Source: Candidatus Bathyanammoxibius amoris
GTDB lineage: Bacteria; Planctomycetota; Brocadiia; Brocadiales; Bathyanammoxibiaceae
Reading direction: 5' to 3'
Assembly (NCBI GenBank): GCA_024451685.1
Contig: JAMXCW010000003.1
Coordinates: 159,881 to 223,880 of the forward strand
DNA length: 64,000 nucleotides
The first letter of the stretch is position 1, and every line of letters starts with the position of its first letter. The notes under the pieces are model-generated. The model was not told where the DNA came from. It saw only the letters and a list, made by a program, of their open reading frames with translations, and did not search any database. The position numbers were made by a program, and so were the translations under genes. This document shows, piece after piece, positions 57,311 to 64,000 of this stretch.

Positions 57311-57474
57311 ACCCTTTAATTAGGGTACTTCTTTCGACCCGGCGCAGGCTTTTTTGTGTATAGGTGAGAAGCCGCTCACAAGAAAGCAGATGTCATTGGC
57401 ATGAACTAGACCTTGGCAGCAAGGTTGTCTTCGCCCCGTTCATGCCATAATAGAAAGAGGCGCCTCGTCGGGTC
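57311..57474 (+). ncRNA. candidate structured RNA upstream of the TetR gene
   Basis: Several nested helices can be drawn by eye. ACCCT/AGGGT forms a hairpin at 57311-57326. A nine-pair closing helix, GACCCGGCG (57336-57344) with CGTCGGGTC (57466-57474), encloses the rest. Inside are the hairpin GTGAG/CTCAC (57364-57379), a ten-pair helix TGGCATGAAC/GTTCATGCCA (57397-57406 with 57438-57447), and its apical hairpin CCTTGgcagCAAGG (57411-57424). No ribosome site or convincing coding frame spans it. It matches no RNA consensus I know (SRP, 6S, RNase P, tmRNA and common riboswitches were considered). Strand is inferred from the operator and TetR gene. Confidence 0.5.
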
Positions 57475-57757
57475 CATTATTATTTGCGTTATTAGACGAT
57501 GCCTACGTTGCAGGAGATATACGCAAGTCCGCAGCGGCCATGCTCACAGCATTATCCCCCAGTAATCTGTTCACTTAATTGTCTAAGTGGTTTCCTCTGC
57601 ATCATCACGCTGGAATCAGATGCGACAAATGAAAGTGATCTGGCGGCGATAGAGCGATACTCTACATCACATTTTTGCGTGGACTTCTACCGCACTGCGG
57701 GTATAGTGTCTCCAGTTTAGGACGTAGAAAGTCCGCGTTTCGCTTAGGAGGCTGACC

Positions 57758-58366
57758 GTGAGTCCAGAGAGTGTGTCTCTTGATAAAGGCAGTAGTGAGA
57801 AGGTGTTTGACACAAAGAAGCCTGTAATCATAGAAGCCGCGATACATCTTTTCTCTGAGAAGGGTATAAAGGCCACTACTGTAAAAGATATTGCCAGAAA
57901 GGCGGATGTTGCGGAGGGAACGTTGTACCGCCACTGGAAAGGCAAGAATGAGCTGGCGCAGGAGATATTCTATGAGAACATGAAGCGGTTCAAGGAGGAA
58001 CTCGAGGAGGGGCTCGACGGGGTGGTGGGTACGAAAAATAAGTTGAGGAAGGCCATAGTCGGCATTTATGTCTTTGCCGGTAAGGACCCGTTACTGTACA
58101 AGTTCCTTATACTTTCGTCTCACTACGAACTAAGGGGGATGTTGTCACGCACGCCCAAACCTCTCGAGGTTATCATTGAGATTGTGAGGGAGGGTGTCGT
58201 ATCGGGTGATTTGAAGCCGATAGAACTTCCCCTCGCAGGCGCGATAATCGTAGGGACGATAACAAAGCTCTCGGACTTTAAGCGTATGGGTGTTCTTGAG
58301 AAGGATCTGGACGCCTACATAGACCCGGTGACGGAAATTCTCTGGAACGCGTTAAAGGCGGGGTAA
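57758..58366 (+). CDS. TetR/AcrR-family transcriptional regulator
   Basis: The 202-residue repressor has an N-terminal helix-turn-helix typical of the family: IIEAAIHLFSEKGIKATTVKDIARKADVAEGTLYRHWKGKNELAQEIF. The all-helical ligand domain follows and ends EILWNALKAG. The start is GTG at 57758 with TAGGAGG nine bases upstream. The operator at 57195-57212 is the probable binding site, implying autoregulation and control of the preceding leader RNA, and possibly of the paralogue genes. The ligand is unknown. Confidence 0.9.
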   Translation: MSPESVSLDKGSSEKVFDTKKPVIIEAAIHLFSEKGIKATTVKDIARKADVAEGTLYRHWKGKNELAQEIFYENMKRFKEELEEGLDGVVGTKNKLRKAIVGIYVFAGKDPLLYKFLILSSHYELRGMLSRTPKPLEVIIEIVREGVVSGDLKPIELPLAGAIIVGTITKLSDFKRMGVLEKDLDAYIDPVTEILWNALKAG

Positions 58367-58457
58367 TGTGGGCCGAAAACCCCGGCTGGCTTTAATGAGT
58401 GTGTTCGACGGGGCACATGAATGACAGCTTAAGTCAAACCCGGTCCCCGTCACAAAA

Positions 58458-59408
58458 CTAGCCCTTCTTTACCCAGACCTTGGTATTTAACCAGTTACTT
58501 GCTCCCACCGTTCTTCCCGTGGAATCCACGAACTGTATGCGGTATAGCCCGTGCTTGCTCCCGCTCCTTCGTTTTATTCCCTGCCATTTGCTCCACATTC
58601 TGTCTGCACGGCTCAATCTTTCCTTGTAGGATAATTTGTTCCATTTCTCGTTAGTGGTTACAACGACCTTGTTGCTATTGCCTTCGTCGGCGGAGATGCT
58701 GGAGACAAATGGCATCATTCCAATGCCTCCCATTGCCTTATAAAAGGCGTCGATGTCGGTCTTTTTCCGGGGTGGTTGTACGGACTTCTCGGCCTCGGCC
58801 GGTCTGACTTCTTCCTTCTCAGGGGTCTTTGTGGCGAAGATTGCCTTTGACCTGTCAAGTAAACTACCGCGATCCGCCATACTTGCGGCAAGTGTGGCCA
58901 GATGCGCCTCCTTCTGTTTTTGAAGGTACTCTTCGGCGGTCTTTTCATCGGCCTTTTTGAGAAGGGCTTCTATGGCCGGATAGGCGGCCGGTTCCTGCGT
59001 TGAAAGGAGGTCCTCCCCCAGTTGAACCTCCCGTTCTTTTTGTGCCTTCTTTACAATGATGAGTGCCCACCTGAGGTAATAGGCGGCCATCTCGAAATCC
59101 TCCTGTTCATAGTTGATGAGCCCGGCGTTCAGGTTTGCGATTGGATCAAACTGGTTAAGCTCAAGCGCCTTCATCGTGGTCTCAAGGGCCTTTGTGTAAT
59201 CACCGGCCTCGATGTAGATTTGGGCCAGGTCGTCGTAATCCTTTGCGGAATCAAGTCCGGCAAGCCTGAAGTCCTCGCTCTTGAACGGACGTTCCATTTT
59301 CTGCAGGGCCGCATGATACAGCTGAATAGTCGCAGGGTCAACGGCGGCGCGCGCAGGGGACGGCAACAGGAAGAGGGAGGTGATAATTAAGGGGTAAAGG
59401 CTTTTCAT
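58458..59408 (-). CDS. exported TPR protein
   Basis: The 316-residue protein starts with a signal sequence (LYPLIITSLFLLPSPARA). TPR repeats span about residues 25-135: DYDDLAQIYIEAGDYTKALETTMKALELNQFDPIANLNAGLINYEQEDFEMAAYYLRWAL. A charged linker follows (EKEEVRPAEAEKS). The C-terminal 70 residues are basic and end in YRIQFVDSTGRTVGASNWLNTKVWVKKG. The start ATG 59408 fits the signal sequence. The C-terminal part matches nothing I know. It is convergent with the TetR gene and follows the radical SAM gene by 76 bases. Confidence 0.7.
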   Translation of the reverse strand: MKSLYPLIITSLFLLPSPARAAVDPATIQLYHAALQKMERPFKSEDFRLAGLDSAKDYDDLAQIYIEAGDYTKALETTMKALELNQFDPIANLNAGLINYEQEDFEMAAYYLRWALIIVKKAQKEREVQLGEDLLSTQEPAAYPAIEALLKKADEKTAEEYLQKQKEAHLATLAASMADRGSLLDRSKAIFATKTPEKEEVRPAEAEKSVQPPRKKTDIDAFYKAMGGIGMMPFVSSISADEGNSNKVVVTTNEKWNKLSYKERLSRADRMWSKWQGIKRRSGSKHGLYRIQFVDSTGRTVGASNWLNTKVWVKKG

Positions 59409-59484
59409 GCTGAAAGTATACAATTCATGGGGCCTCGCGTGTTAGTGGGCGAATGCCCTAACTGGCATAAAGGGAATAGATTGT

Positions 59485-60921
59485 TTACGTCATAGCTACT
59501 TTAGACCTGGATTTAACCCCGTTGTAGACACCTGAGTCGGACAGTATTTTCAGGTCGTCTATCACACTCTTAAAGACCATGCGCCAGTCTATATTAACCC
59601 TGTAGGCGAACATGGCGTTCTTTGAGTTATTGGTCTCACGCAGGGTCTTATCAAAGCGTTTCCTGAGCGCCTCCCTGGAGTAGAGGTTTTCGTAGACGTA
59701 CTCCATGCCCTCGATGAAATCCTCCAGCGGCATGTCCTTCAGCCCGAACACCAGGTGGTTTGAGTTGTAGTAGTACCAGTCCCGGGGGTAGTTGTTGCGG
59801 AAGATTCGGCCCTCTTTGGTCATGCGGTCGAAACTGGCGGTCATGGGCATGGGCGTATAGATTCCGAACGTAAGGACGTCCATCCCCACCTCCAGGGCAA
59901 AATCAGTCATGCGTTTAAAATTATCCTTCTTGTCGCCGTCCGTACCGAAGATTACCGAACCCCAGCAGATGATTCCATGGCGGTGGAGGTTCTCGATGCC
60001 CTTTATATAACTCTCTACCCCCATGCGGATGTTCACGCGCTTGTTCATGCTCTTCAGCACCTCTTCGTCGAGGGATTCTATGCCGATGAGAATCCCCAGG
60101 CAGCCGCTTGAGGCCATGTACTTCAGACACTCCTCATCGGAGGTCGTGTTGAGGGCGGTAAAGCCGAACCAGTCCTTGATGATATTCCTCTCGGTCATTC
60201 CCTTGAACAGCGAGCGTGCCCGCTCGTTTGAGACCTTACTGTGCCCGTAAAAATTATCTTCGGCAAACATGAGGCCCTTATAGTCGGTTGCGGCCATCTC
60301 TGCGAGCACGTCTTCCACTGGCCGCTCCCTGTATTTCCTGCCCTGGAATATGGGTACGGCGCAGAAGTCGCAGCTGTTGGGACACCCGCGCGTGGTTATT
60401 ATGGAAGAGTATCTGTAGCCGTATTTCTTCTTCAGCAGTTCTCTGTCGGGATGGACGCCCTTGAGTTTGTTTAAGGGGGTGAGACCGCCGAGATATTGTT
60501 TCTTGAGCTGTCCCTTCTCCACGTCACGGACCAACTCTGCCCATACGCCCTCCGCTTCGCCCACCACGGCGGCGTCAGCGTTAGCGGCCACCTCATCGGG
60601 GATGGTAGAGGCGTGGGGTCCGCCGATAACGGCAGGTATATTGTGTTTCTTGCATGCGCGGGCTATCTGGTATGCCCTGGGGGCCTGATAAGACACCGCT
60701 GTTATGCCGACCAGCTTGACGTCGGACGTGTCGAAGGTGAAGTCCCCTGTATCTCCGTCGATAGCGACTTCAATACACTCGTCTATTACTTCCACCTCCC
60801 AGTCCTTCGGCGTAAGTGCCGCGAGATAACCCAGATTCAGGGGCATCTGCACCAGCACGGAGATATTCTCCTCGCCAAAATGGTCCTGAGGATGCGGGTT
60901 TATAAGGACAAGCTTTTTCAT
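59485..60921 (-). CDS. B12-binding radical SAM enzyme
   Basis: The 478-residue enzyme has an N-terminal B12-binding domain (VLINPHPQDHFGEENISV to VIGGPHASTIPDEVAANADAAVVGEAEG), then the radical SAM core with the 4Fe-4S motif C180-x3-C184-x2-C187 in TTRGCPNSCDFC. A C-terminal domain follows. Class B methylases, hopanoid and lipid methylases, and several maturases share this plan. The B12 domain carries no obvious DxHxxG, as is common in this class. The substrate cannot be told from sequence. CobS and CobU encoded in the same window could supply the cofactor. Confidence 0.88.
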   Translation of the reverse strand: MKKLVLINPHPQDHFGEENISVLVQMPLNLGYLAALTPKDWEVEVIDECIEVAIDGDTGDFTFDTSDVKLVGITAVSYQAPRAYQIARACKKHNIPAVIGGPHASTIPDEVAANADAAVVGEAEGVWAELVRDVEKGQLKKQYLGGLTPLNKLKGVHPDRELLKKKYGYRYSSIITTRGCPNSCDFCAVPIFQGRKYRERPVEDVLAEMAATDYKGLMFAEDNFYGHSKVSNERARSLFKGMTERNIIKDWFGFTALNTTSDEECLKYMASSGCLGILIGIESLDEEVLKSMNKRVNIRMGVESYIKGIENLHRHGIICWGSVIFGTDGDKKDNFKRMTDFALEVGMDVLTFGIYTPMPMTASFDRMTKEGRIFRNNYPRDWYYYNSNHLVFGLKDMPLEDFIEGMEYVYENLYSREALRKRFDKTLRETNNSKNAMFAYRVNIDWRMVFKSVIDDLKILSDSGVYNGVKSRSKVAMT

Positions 60922-61091
60922 GTTTCCCCTACTGTAGGTATTTAGTCTTTAGAATAAATACATCGGTGATTTTCTAAATTATATTATCTGGACGGGGCGC
61001 TTTCAAGGGAATTTATTGCCCTTTAGTGTACGGTTTTTAGGAGGTGTTTTCATTTCTAGAGAGCTCTGATAAAGTTGCTACAGGGCCTTAT

Positions 61092-61289
61092 GTCATTCTG
61101 AGCGAAGCGAAGAATCTCAAAATACTAGATTCTTCGGTCGTTTCACTTCCTCAGAATGACAATTCTGGGGAGTTTTGCAGAGGCCTCTTCTATGGTGGAC
61201 AACGAGGTTTACCTCGTTGAACTACATAACCAACGACCATAAAGGTCGTTGCCTACCTTTCTACCCCCTCCCCTCAAGGGAGGGGGTAG
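61092..61289. repeat. repeat cluster with CATTCTGAG copy 3 and three palindromes
   Basis: Copy 3 (61092-61160) is the most compact: GTCATTCTGAGCGAAGCGAA at one end and CTCAGAATGAC at the other. Then come CAACGAGGTTTACCTCGTTG (61200-61219), CAACGACCATAAAGGTCGTTG (61231-61251) and CTACCCCCTCCC/GGGAGGGGGTAG (61261-61289). No gene was found in 60922-61412. Confidence 0.85.
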
Positions 61290-61412
61290 GGGGAGGGTGT
61301 CCCCTTGTTTAAGGTCTACTTGCAAAACAGGGGATTGAGTTCATGGCGGAAATAGTTTAAAATCGCAGTGTAGCAGAGACCGTGTAAAAGAACGAGGAGG
61401 TGCATAAAGCCG

Positions 61413-61610
61413 ATGGCATTGATTACCAAGGACATGATTATTAACGACGTGACTAGGAAGTATCCCAAGACGCTCAAGGTGTTTGTCCAGTACAAGGTAG
61501 ATTCCTGCTGCGGCGGGGCTTGTTCCATAGAGACAACCGCCACGTCCGACGGCGTGGACGTGGACAAACTTGTGGAAGAGCTGAACAAGATAGTTGCCGA
61601 AGTGGCCTAG
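61413..61610 (+). CDS. DUF542/ScdA_N-like small Cys protein
   Basis: The 65-residue protein matches the N-terminal domain of iron-sulfur repair proteins (RIC/ScdA): MIINDVTRKYPKTLKVFVQYKVDSCCGGACSIETTATSDGVDVDKLVEELNKI. The DSCCGG element is the diagnostic Cys pair. The haemerythrin-like diiron domain of full ScdA is missing, so it is a stand-alone domain, a common small family. It may take part in nitrosative or oxidative damage repair. The start ATG has GGAGG upstream. Confidence 0.85.
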   Translation: MALITKDMIINDVTRKYPKTLKVFVQYKVDSCCGGACSIETTATSDGVDVDKLVEELNKIVAEVA

Positions 61611-61783
61611 GATGCTGCCACCACTACCGTCCAGAGTGTTGTCCTGATTAACGAATCTGACACCGTGCCGCATTAATTGTCTGGGGCATGGTCTTGTGTA
61701 AGCTATACTCAGCTTTGTAAAAGTTTTATATCCGTTCTTTCCGGGGGCCGTGTCTTCTCTATACCTTCGCTCAGGGACATTAT

Positions 61784-62866
61784 ATGCTCGCCAAGGTCTA
61801 TAGCGCCGCCGTCTATGGCATAGAGGCTTATGTGCTGGAGATAGAGGTGTGCGTGAGCCGGGGGACGCTTCCGTATACCGTAATAGTCGGCCTCCCGGAC
61901 CAGGCGGTCAAGGAGAGCCGTGACCGCGTAAGGGCCGCGCTCACCAACAGCAGCTACCGTTTCCCGTTTGACCACGTTACCATCAACCTCGCCCCCGCCA
62001 GCCGGAAAAAAGAAGGCCCCGCGTTTGAACTCCCCATTGCAATCGGCGTCCTTGTGGCCAGCAAACAGATTGAGGCGCCCAAATTAAAGGACTACCTGAT
62101 AGTGGGAGAACTATCACTGGACGGTCGGGTGAGGGCCATAAACGGGTGCCTGTCTATGGCTATGCAGGCGAAAGAAGAGGGCTACAGGGGCATAGTCATC
62201 CCCGGCGCAAACGCACAGGAGGCCGCCGTGGTGGAGGGGCTGGACGCTATTCCGGTGACTTCTCTCACCGACACGGTAGGGTTCCTGAGCGGTCAGTTAG
62301 ACATAAACCCCGTAAAAGTCAGCCTGGAAGAGATGTTCGAGAAGTCCGCGTGTTACGACGTGGACTTCTCAGACGTCAAGGGACAGGAGCATGCCAAGAG
62401 GGCGATCCTGGTGGCGGCGGCGGGCGGGCACAACGTTCTTATGATAGGACCGCCGGGCGGCGGCAAGACCATGTTGGCCCAGAGGCTGCCGACCATACTC
62501 CCGAGGCTCCTGCCCCAGGAATCGCTGGAGACCACCAGGGTCTACAGCGTCTCCGGCCTGATAGGCCACGGCCACTCGCTGGTGGCCACACGGCCCTTTC
62601 GCACGCCTCACCATACGATAAGCGAGGCGGGGATGGTCGGCGGGGGCACGTTCCCAAGGCCCGGCGAGTTGAGCCTCTCGAACCATGGTGTGCTTTTTCT
62701 GGACGAGCTTCCGGAGTTTGACCGCAATACGCTTGAGGCCTTGAGACAGCCCCTTGAGGCCGGGCGGATAACAATAGCCAGGGCCGCAAACACGGTGACA
62801 TATCCGGCCAACGTCATGCTTGTAGGGGCCATGAACCCCTGCGGTTTCGTTGCCCATCTGTCATGA
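61784..62866 (+). pseudogene. comM: ComM/YifB Mg-chelatase-like ATPase, disrupted by an integrated element
   Basis: The frame reads as the YifB/ComM family: [19 protein letters not shown], the LonC-like [20 protein letters not shown], Walker A ([16 protein letters not shown]), [43 protein letters not shown] (Walker B) and the sensor-1 AMNPC. The expected continuation (PCGY and about 150 residues more) is lost. The sequence switches after NPCGF to VAHLS and stops, exactly where a serine recombinase gene begins in reverse. The gene should run to about 500 residues, so it is interrupted. ComM acts as a branch-migration helicase in natural transformation. Confidence 0.85.
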
Positions 62867-64000
62867 TTTTAGAGGAAGGGGGAAGGTAGGTGAGGTTGAT
62901 TGTTATATCTTCTTTTCCAATAACGAGTTGCTCAGTAATATTTTCCACGATTTTCCGTTTTTCTTCCTCTCCAAGTTGGGGCCAACGGGTATATAGGTCT
63001 TTGGCTTCACTGAGGATTTCATCACTGGATAGGTATTGAATCTTAAGAAAATCTATTTCTGCCTGTAGTTCAGGAATCTGGTCTTCTATTTGTTTTAATC
63101 TCTTTTCCAATGGTTTATATTCTTTCCCAAAGCCATCAGGGGTAATCTTGTCATCTAGATAGAGTTTCATAATCCTATTCATGTCCTGTTCAACCCTTTT
63201 TCTTTCCTGGATGATAGACTTTAAAAGTTCTTCTTTTTCTTTGATTGCTTTATCTGCCTTATCTAAATAACCTGCAATTTCAGAGGGCGAGAAAAGGAAG
63301 GTCTTGAGTTGCTCATGGAGAATTTCTTCTAGGTCATTGACCCCGATTTTATTACGACATTTATAGCATATATACTTTGGCGAGTTAGAAGGGACATACA
63401 TCTTGTGTCCGCAGGTGCAAAAGGCAAAGCCGGTGAAAAGGTGGACGGCCTTACGCGTTGGTCTTTTATTCTTTTTGTCTTGCTCTTCTAGGATATGGCT
63501 ACACTGGTCCCAGATTTCCTCAGAGACAATTGCCTCTACTTTTGTAAATATCCATTCAGTTCTTGGCTTTTCAGTCCATTTTTCGTTCCTGCCAAGACTC
63601 CTGGTGTAATTGGCCCGATGGAGTCCTTTGGCCGTAGCGTCCCGTAAGAGCCTATCTATGGTTGTATCAGAGAATTTTGAGCCTTTTCTGGTGCGGTGTC
63701 CCCCTTCATTGAGGAGTCTGGCCACTGTTTTTTTTCTCTTATGCTCTAGGAATAGTTCATATATTAGCTTCCTTACTGGGACTTCATTGGGATTAGGAAC
63801 TAATTTCCTGTGTTTCCATTGATAACCAAAAGAGGCTTGACCCCCTAGGGGTTTACCTAATTTTGCCCTGATAGGGACAGAGGCGGCCACCCGTTCGGCT
63901 ATTTCTTCTCTTTCCCATTGGGCCATGGCCGCAATTACGGTGTAAAAGAGTCGTCCGGCAGGAGTTGAGGTATCAATGGATTCTTGAAGAGAGATTAGGT
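62814..64000 (-). CDS. large serine recombinase, partial
   Basis: The frame is open to the window edge. The N-terminal resolvase domain is partly present ([19 protein letters not shown] and [17 protein letters not shown]). A recombinase domain ([14 protein letters not shown] with [24 protein letters not shown]) and a zinc ribbon (CTCGHKMYV to YKCRN) follow, then a coiled coil ([23 protein letters not shown]) and a C-terminal tail. This is the large serine integrase layout of phages and integrative elements. The catalytic Ser lies beyond the window. The final residues are encoded by chromosomal comM DNA. The AT-rich composition differs from its neighbours. Confidence 0.92.
   Translation of the reverse strand, partial: LISLQESIDTSTPAGRLFYTVIAAMAQWEREEIAERVAASVPIRAKLGKPLGGQASFGYQWKHRKLVPNPNEVPVRKLIYELFLEHKRKKTVARLLNEGGHRTRKGSKFSDTTIDRLLRDATAKGLHRANYTRSLGRNEKWTEKPRTEWIFTKVEAIVSEEIWDQCSHILEEQDKKNKRPTRKAVHLFTGFAFCTCGHKMYVPSNSPKYICYKCRNKIGVNDLEEILHEQLKTFLFSPSEIAGYLDKADKAIKEKEELLKSIIQERKRVEQDMNRIMKLYLDDKITPDGFGKEYKPLEKRLKQIEDQIPELQAEIDFLKIQYLSSDEILSEAKDLYTRWPQLGEEEKRKIVENITEQLVIGKEDITINLTYLPPSSKIMTDGQRNRRGSWPLQA
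62829..62866. other. predicted attachment junction (attL/attR) in comM
   Basis: The switch from conserved comM sequence to foreign DNA occurs within this stretch, after ATGAACCCCTGC. The last residues of the recombinase frame are encoded by comM DNA, as expected when an integrase gene sits at the junction. The other end of the element lies outside the window. Confidence 0.6.

Noticed and set aside
57334..57475. Assignment of the structured region to SRP RNA, 6S RNA, RNase P or a known riboswitch
   Set aside because: None of their hallmark sequences are visible (for example the SRP GGAA loop, RNase P ACAGAAA, or cobalamin and glycine core words).
57499..57720. 73-codon frame before the TetR gene
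   Set aside because: No ribosome site, no domain, and it lies in a region better explained as untranslated leader.

Overview
The window carries about sixty genes from the chromosome of a Gram-negative bacterium. A KDO cytidylyltransferase (kdsB), lipoproteins and an AsmA-like protein imply an outer membrane. System II cytochrome c maturation (CcsA/ResB), a cbb3 oxidase and several CxxCH proteins imply respiration with c-type cytochromes. The mix of a DUF4175 giant coiled-coil protein, a peptidase-MA/TPR protein, HEAT repeats and B12-radical SAM chemistry, together with frequent AGG arginine codons, fits a deep-branching lineage such as Planctomycetota (Brocadiales-like). That assignment is inference; there is no rRNA or tRNA gene here to test it.

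Layout. 1-6100: the end of a glycerate kinase, a GT81-like glucosyl-3-phosphoglycerate synthase, a TPR lipoprotein and a complete sugar ABC importer, possibly a compatible-solute (glucosylglycerate-type) module. 6160-16734: AsmA-like, CvpA, a divergent MnmE-like GTPase, a nuclease-fold hypothetical, glyQ, molybdenum-cofactor genes (MoaB/MOSC), serA, a phosphoesterase with a CTG start, and a DUF1844 protein. 16923-21337: pyrG-kdsB and rtcB-archease. 21338-25277: a CruF-like protein, a divergent excisionase/LexA-like repressor pair with twin operators, a small cytochrome, and a GspC/PilP-like protein. 25299-35811: CcsA-ResB, a HEAT protein, pepA, an AT-rich HEPN-like gene, and a peptidase-MA/TPR plus DUF4175 pair. 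36431-45769: argG, eno-divIC-proA, cobS-cobU, xerC/D and pabB-pabC. 45778-50715: a second AT-rich HEPN-like gene in a repeat-rich stretch, an exported CbiX-like protein, guaA and a trypsin-like protease. 50864-55806: clpX, a PDZ lipoprotein and a cbb3 oxidase cluster. 56232-61610: a tandem pair of unknown secreted paralogues, a TetR operator, a candidate structured RNA, a TetR regulator, a TPR protein, a B12-radical SAM enzyme and a DUF542 protein. 61784-64000: comM/yifB broken by the end of an integrated element that encodes a large serine recombinase, which continues past the window.

Intergenic DNA is rich in short perfect palindromes and in a dispersed CATTCTGAG-type inverted repeat. The two HEPN-like genes each lie directly beside a copy of the latter. 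The most interesting loci are the paralogue/TetR/RNA locus (56157-58366), the two HEPN-like AT-rich insertions, the comM integration site, the in-frame UGA in a CcoS-like gene, and the degenerate MnmE-like GTPase. No CRISPR array, rRNA, tRNA or insertion-sequence transposase was seen.
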